11,000 nt of DNA from JBDTVS01 sp040007095 (GTDB lineage Bacteria; Acidobacteriota; Vicinamibacteria; Vicinamibacterales; CAVVIG01), in NCBI GenBank assembly GCA_040007095.1, contig JBDTVS010000217.1, positions 1-11,000 of the forward strand. The letters run 5' to 3'. Position numbers and translations under genes: made by a program. The stretch's first letter is position 1, and every line of letters begins with the position of its first letter. The notes beneath the pieces were generated by a model. It was given only the letters and a program-made list of their open reading frames with translations. It made no database searches and was not told the DNA's origin. Below, one piece after another: positions 7,928 through 11,000 of the stretch.

Positions 7928-8145
7928 TCAATACCGCCGCCAGGTCATGAACATGAGACGGCTGTTTCGGTCGATCTGTAAGGACGATATCACGGTCTTG
8001 TTTTCAGGCGGTTCAAGAAGACGCGGGCACCGTCGATGCTCCGGACGGCGAATCCATTGACGGCGTGCGTGACGTCGCCAGTCAGCAGGCTCGTGTCGTT
8101 GGTCGTGGCGCCGTGAGTCCTCGGCCTTGGCAGCGACCGCTCCCC
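7928..8145 (-). pseudogene. Frameshifted remnant of an htrA gene (second PDZ domain)
   Basis: This matches the last ~75 codons of the intact protease gene (2861 to about 3085) in the same orientation. Both end LMF(V/M)T.RRY followed by TGA. Further in, the match GDV(I/T)HAVNGFAVRSIDG(L/A)RV continues in a different frame, then VAAKAED.RRHD in a third, so at least two frameshifts have broken it. No protease domain, first PDZ domain or signal peptide remains; homology fades near 8145. It is a dead scrap of a second htrA copy. Confidence 0.85.
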
Positions 8146-8157
8146 CCCTCGAGCCGG

Positions 8158-8403
8158 TTAATCGAGGAGGCATGCGGCGCATGCGAAGGCGATCCACGCA
8201 AAAAGCAAGGTGACGATTTCGTGCGTCGGGAGCCCAGCCACGCCCACGATCCAGGCACTCACTCCGCTGGCAACGGCCGCCAGGAGCAGCAACTTGACCA
8301 CCATCCGCACTTCGCACCCGCGAAAAGCAGAAGGCGAGTGTAATCGATAGCTCCATCGCGCGAAACCCACACTGATCGCTTTCATGACTGGCACGAGGGC
8401 CAT
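8158..8403 (-). CDS. Small membrane protein, about 81 aa, paralogue of 1947-2300
   Basis: From ATG 8403 the product starts with a moderately hydrophobic stretch (MALVPVMKAISVG), a linker containing RLHSPSAF, then two clear hydrophobic helices at about 36-56 and 62-79, ending ACLLD and TAA. ATG 8304 (MVVKLLLL, 48 aa, two helices) is an alternative start that aligns exactly with ATG 2087 of the paralogue. The shared features are MVxK, LL, Gly14, Trp18, a central His and terminal Cys..Asp (numbering from that Met). Conserved length and stop position in two diverged copies favour real coding. It sits just downstream (on its own strand) of the repeat block, immediately before the dead htrA fragment. 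An overlapping minus frame (7928-8590) is open too, but it is Arg-rich and is treated as a shadow. Function unknown; inner membrane location inferred. Confidence 0.45.
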   Translation of the reverse strand: MALVPVMKAISVGFARWSYRLHSPSAFRGCEVRMVVKLLLLAAVASGVSAWIVGVAGLPTHEIVTLLFAWIAFACAACLLD

Positions 8404-8718
8404 GACGACGAGACCGCCAGGGGCCGCCGGATTCAATCCGGCCGATCCTGACACCCACCGGCTGGTATTGAACGTTCCCACGACTCGCTTGTACATTGAT
8501 ACGTCGAGTCGGTGTCTGACCGTGGACGTGGCGCGCGGCAGCGGGAAGCGCATAAAGGCCTCGATTCGCCGTGTGCAGTTTCGACCTCACAAGTCCACAC
8601 GATCGGCTCGTCAGCGTCCACTAGCTTAACCAGGACGCCCGATCCCTGGGTATCCGGGCGGGACGGTATTCCTTCGGTGAAAAAGCCGCAGACAGTCCGC
8701 GGCGGCGAACTGTGAGGC
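8390..8718. repeat. Right copy of the ~330-bp diverged repeat (partner at 4540-4880)
   Basis: Direct-orientation partner of the left block; see shared anchors 8523-8543 and 8646-8676. Its left end overlaps the 5' part of the small membrane gene, and its right end lies in the tiny frame at 8626-8859. A small length difference arises from an indel near 8700 (a tctgatacg-like insertion in the left copy) and from differences near 8590-8630. Confidence 0.8.
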
Positions 8719-8859
8719 GGCGTCTCTGGAGGCTCGTCTCGCGGCAACATCCGCGTCAATCCTGAGCGCTTGGGCCACGAGGCGGCCGCCATCAGCGGCG
8801 GGCGGCGCCGGAAGTGGCTCGTCCTGAAGCTCGTACACGGCCGGCTGAGTCGCGCCCAT
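8626..8859 (-). CDS. Possible small protein, 77 aa, unknown
   Basis: The ATG at 8857-8859 overlaps by one base the TGA of the frame upstream (TGATG), a common translational-coupling layout. The product is Ala/Pro/Arg-rich with a predicted helical middle (GGRLVAQALRIDADVAARRA) and no membrane segment. Third codon positions look moderately GC-rich, as in real genes here. The last ~30 codons lie in the repeat block, where the left copy has an indel and does not preserve this frame, so the C-terminus may be accidental. No family recognised. Confidence 0.3.
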   Translation of the reverse strand: MGATQPAVYELQDEPLPAPPAADGGRLVAQALRIDADVAARRASRDAASQFAAADCLRLFHRRNTVPPGYPGIGRPG

Positions 8860-8996
8860 CACGCCGTCAACGCCGCGAGTGCCGCTTGGACATCGTTGGT
8901 CACCTGGACCCATAACAGCTGCGCTTGTGACAGAGTGACCTTCGCAAAACTCGCATCCACGGACATCATCAGGCCGCCGATGATCGCCCGCTCCAA
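8859..8996 (-). CDS. Possible very small protein, 36-45 aa, coupled to the next frame
   Basis: The last 45 codons of a long minus frame read like a compact helical peptide (SVDASFAKVTLSQAQLLWVQ..., then LAALTA and TGA) with gene-like codon use, unlike the Arg-rich sequence above it. Candidate starts are TTG 8996 and ATG 8969 or 8966; none has a strong ribosome site. Its stop overlaps the next frame's ATG by one base. It could be a tiny coupled gene, or the two could be halves of one gene split by a frameshift. No family assigned. Confidence 0.3.
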   Translation of the reverse strand: MERAIIGGLMMSVDASFAKVTLSQAQLLWVQVTNDVQAALAALTA

Positions 8997-9107
8997 CGGC
9001 GGTCGTGTCCCGCGATGCCGCCCATTTCGAGATGACACGATGCCACCATGAGCTTGCCAGTTTTCCACGCGCAGGGTAAGGTGCGTCGAAACCGAGAGGG
9101 CCGCGTC
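8997..9107. promoter_or_regulatory. Upstream region of the GT-C-like gene with ribosome site
   Basis: Contains the GAGAGGG ribosome site at 9094-9100 and alternative in-frame starts (ATG 9048, GTG 9081). The minus-strand tiny genes begin just left of it, so any promoter for the plus-strand gene must lie here or inside them; no clear -35/-10 pair was identified. Confidence 0.35.
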
Positions 9108-11000
9108 ATGACAGACCGTCGATTGTCGACGTGGCAGGTGCATGGATTGGTGCTGCTGTTCTATACGGTGGTGACCCTTTTCTTCACCTGGCCATTGGTA
9201 CTCAATCTCAATGATCAACTCACAGGTGAGATCGGGGGCGACACTGGGGCGTACGTCTGGAACCTGTGGGTGTTCCGGCACGAAGTGATCGCACACGGAC
9301 GATTCCCGCTGCTCACCAACGAAGTCCTGTCGTTGTCGCCGCCGGTGGACTTGAGCCTGCACAACTACACGGTGTTCGCGGACGTCCTCGCGTTTCCAAT
9401 GATTCCGTGGCTCGGCGTCACCGCGACATTCAACGTCATCTATCTCGCCTTTTCGGTGTTTACGGCGTGGTCGACGTTCCTGCTCGCCAGAACGGTCGTG
9501 AGAGGACGCGCCGAGGCTTGCCTGGTGGGCCTGCTCTTCGGATTCTCGCCAATCCTGATCGCCCGCGGGTCCGAGCATTTCAGCCTGGCGGAGGCTGCGC
9601 CACTCCCCCTCTTTCTGCTCGCACTGAGGCGCGTCGAACAGCATCGAGACGCACGGTCTGCGGCGGCGGCCGGAGCGGTGACCGCGTGGGCGGCCATGTG
9701 CGACCCGTACTACGGCATCTTCTGCATCCTGATCGCGCTTTGCCACTTCGCGACCCGGTATGTCCGTCTTGGTCCGGCGGCTGACGACCAATCGCGGTAC
9801 TCAGGTTGGACGAGAGCCGTCGACGCGCTCATACTCCTGGACGTCGTCGTCGTCGCCGTCATCCTGGGCTCCGGTGGCCGCGACATCTTGTGGCTGGGTC
9901 ACACGATCGGGCTCCGTTCGTTGTTCACGCCCGTCCTCCTGCTGACGACGCTCTTCATGGCACGAGTCTGGCTGTGGCGTCGCCCGACGTGCATGCTGCA
10001 GTTGCCTCGGATGCGAGCGCTGTTTCCGATCGTGCTCGTCGCTGGAGCGGCATGCGGCGTACTGCTCCTACCCGTGCTCATCGCGTTCGGCCTTCATCTC
10101 AGAGACGGCAGCGAACTGCATGGACACACCTATTGGAGGAGCGGTCCGCCCGGTATCGATCTGCTCGCGCTGCTGGCGCCGAATCCGAACCACCCACTAT
10201 TCGGGAGCGCGTGGCGCGCATGGCTCACCGCGCTCCCGAATGGATTCGTGGAAAACGTCGCCTCGCTGCCGCTCGTCGGGACGGCGGTGCTGACCTGGGC
10301 CATGTGGAAATATCGGTTTCGCCCGCCAGGCAGGTGGGTGGCGATGGCGGTGTTCTTCGGGGCACTCGCTCTGGGTCCGTTCGTCCAAGTCGCCGGTGTG
10401 AACACCTTCATTCCCGGTCCATGGGCGTTGCTTCGATACGTCCCGATCATCACCGGTACCCGCATGCCCACCCGCTTCGCGATCCCGCTGACCATGGTCT
10501 TTTCGCTGCTGTTCGGGCTCGCGCTCCGTGCGATTGCGGAGCGCCGGCCTGGAGGGCGGCGCGCACTCCTCGTGGCGGTCGGCGCCGTGCTGCTGTTCGA
10601 GTTGATGCCGTTTCCGCGTCGGCTGCACCCAGCAACGGTGCCAGAGGTGTACCGGACGATTGCCAGCGATCCCCGCGACGTGCGCGTGTTAGAGCTACCC
10701 TTTGGGTTTCGATCCGGAGAGTGGTCGCAAGGCGATTTCAGTGCGGCTTCACAGTTCTACCAAACGGTGCACCAGAAGCAACTCATCGGTGGATATTTGT
10801 CGAGGATCTCGCGCCAGGAACTCGAGCGTCAACGGCAGTCGATCACGGTGCGCCGGTTGATTCGCCTGAGCGAAGGCGAACACGTTCCACGCGAGAAACT
10901 CGAAGAGATGAAGAGACGTGCGCCCGGCTTTGTCGAACGTACGCACCTGGGGTATGTGGTGATCGATACCGGGCGGGTCTCAGCGGCGGTTCGGGACTTC
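9108..11000 (+). CDS. Large multi-pass membrane protein, GT-C glycosyltransferase/YfhO-like (3' end outside window)
   Basis: The frame is open for 631 codons from ATG 9108 to the last base of the window. The start follows GAGAGGG (9094-9100) with a 7-nt spacer; in-frame starts at 9048 and 9081 are less well placed. After a short basic N-terminus come about a dozen hydrophobic segments (about 12-33, 105-128, 136-152, 188-214, 238-256, 268-290, 303-328, 411-428, 457-475, 486-500 among them). The first extracytoplasmic loop carries GGDTGAYVWNLW (43-54), with an acidic residue in the place typical of GT-C enzymes; GSEHFSLAEAAPLPLFLLAL follows at 154-173. The region after ~500 is largely soluble, with LELPFGFRSG and YQTVH..LIGGYLSR. 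This architecture suggests sugar transfer from a lipid-phosphate donor to an envelope acceptor, but donor and acceptor cannot be told. A dead fragment of a second copy lies at 4930-5150. Confidence 0.8.
   Translation, partial: MTDRRLSTWQVHGLVLLFYTVVTLFFTWPLVLNLNDQLTGEIGGDTGAYVWNLWVFRHEVIAHGRFPLLTNEVLSLSPPVDLSLHNYTVFADVLAFPMIPWLGVTATFNVIYLAFSVFTAWSTFLLARTVVRGRAEACLVGLLFGFSPILIARGSEHFSLAEAAPLPLFLLALRRVEQHRDARSAAAAGAVTAWAAMCDPYYGIFCILIALCHFATRYVRLGPAADDQSRYSGWTRAVDALILLDVVVVAVILGSGGRDILWLGHTIGLRSLFTPVLLLTTLFMARVWLWRRPTCMLQLPRMRALFPIVLVAGAACGVLLLPVLIAFGLHLRDGSELHGHTYWRSGPPGIDLLALLAPNPNHPLFGSAWRAWLTALPNGFVENVASLPLVGTAVLTWAMWKYRFRPPGRWVAMAVFFGALALGPFVQVAGVNTFIPGPWALLRYVPIITGTRMPTRFAIPLTMVFSLLFGLALRAIAERRPGGRRALLVAVGAVLLFELMPFPRRLHPATVPEVYRTIASDPRDVRVLELPFGFRSGEWSQGDFSAASQFYQTVHQKQLIGGYLSRISRQELERQRQSITVRRLIRLSEGEHVPREKLEEMKRRAPGFVERTHLGYVVIDTGRVSAAVRDF

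Noticed and set aside
4540..8718. The paired repeats as insertion-sequence ends or a composite transposon around the ATPase
   Set aside because: No transposase, terminal inverted repeats or target-site duplications are visible, and the repeats are diverged and collinear with flanking gene relics, which fits segmental duplication better.
8859..8996. Distant resemblance of the tiny frame (SQAQLLWVQ..N.VQAA) to RebB/R-body type peptides
   Set aside because: Too short and based on recalled consensus only; needs insertions and a frameshift to extend, so no family was assigned.
8859..9791. 310-codon minus-strand frame as a real protein
   Set aside because: Most of it lies antisense to the membrane protein gene starting at 9108 and is charged and Arg/Gln-rich; only the final ~45 codons look gene-like and are listed separately.

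Overview
This is a GC-rich bacterial window with mostly free-standing genes on both strands. It suits a soil or subsurface lineage such as Acidobacteriota (Vicinamibacteria-like). That placement is inferred from the style of the large membrane protein at the right end and from base composition; no rRNA or other marker gene supports it.

Layout. Positions 1-1164 (+) carry the 3' part of a hybrid histidine kinase with a C-terminal receiver domain. Converging on it, 1216-1599 (-) encodes a short Lys/Arg/Ala-rich histone H1-like protein. Positions 1947-2300 (-) encode a probable small membrane protein. The stretch 2301-2860 holds no convincing gene. Positions 2861-4384 (-) encode a secreted or periplasmic HtrA/DegP-type serine protease with two PDZ domains. 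A gene-poor stretch of repeats and relics (4385-5156) follows, then a P3A-type (proton pump class) P-type ATPase at 5157-7649 (-). A second gene-poor stretch (7650-9107) contains another small membrane protein, two tiny overlapping reading frames and more relics. From 9108 (+) to the window end runs a large multi-pass GT-C/YfhO-like membrane protein. It has no stop codon inside the window, so its 3' end lies outside.

The most interesting point is that the two gene-poor stretches are degenerate copies of each other. Left copy: intact HtrA gene (-), a conserved ~340-bp block (4540-4880), then a ~220-bp frameshifted scrap of the GT-C-like gene (4930-5150, +). Right copy: a ~215-bp frameshifted scrap of the HtrA second PDZ domain (7928-8145, -), the homologous ~330-bp block (8390-8718), then the intact GT-C-like gene (9108 onward, +). 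The simplest reading is an ancient duplication of a divergent htrA/GT-C unit followed by reciprocal loss, each copy keeping the gene the other lost, with the ATPase gene now between them. A family of small membrane proteins (1947-2300, 8158-8403, and a relic near 4489-4612) is scattered through the same structure.

Functional links are loose: a signalling kinase, an envelope quality-control protease, an ion pump and an envelope-type membrane enzyme. No CRISPR array, tRNA, rRNA, transposase or integrase was seen. Nothing here clearly forms a new multi-gene defence or biosynthetic system; the novelty lies in the duplication and decay history and the small membrane protein family.
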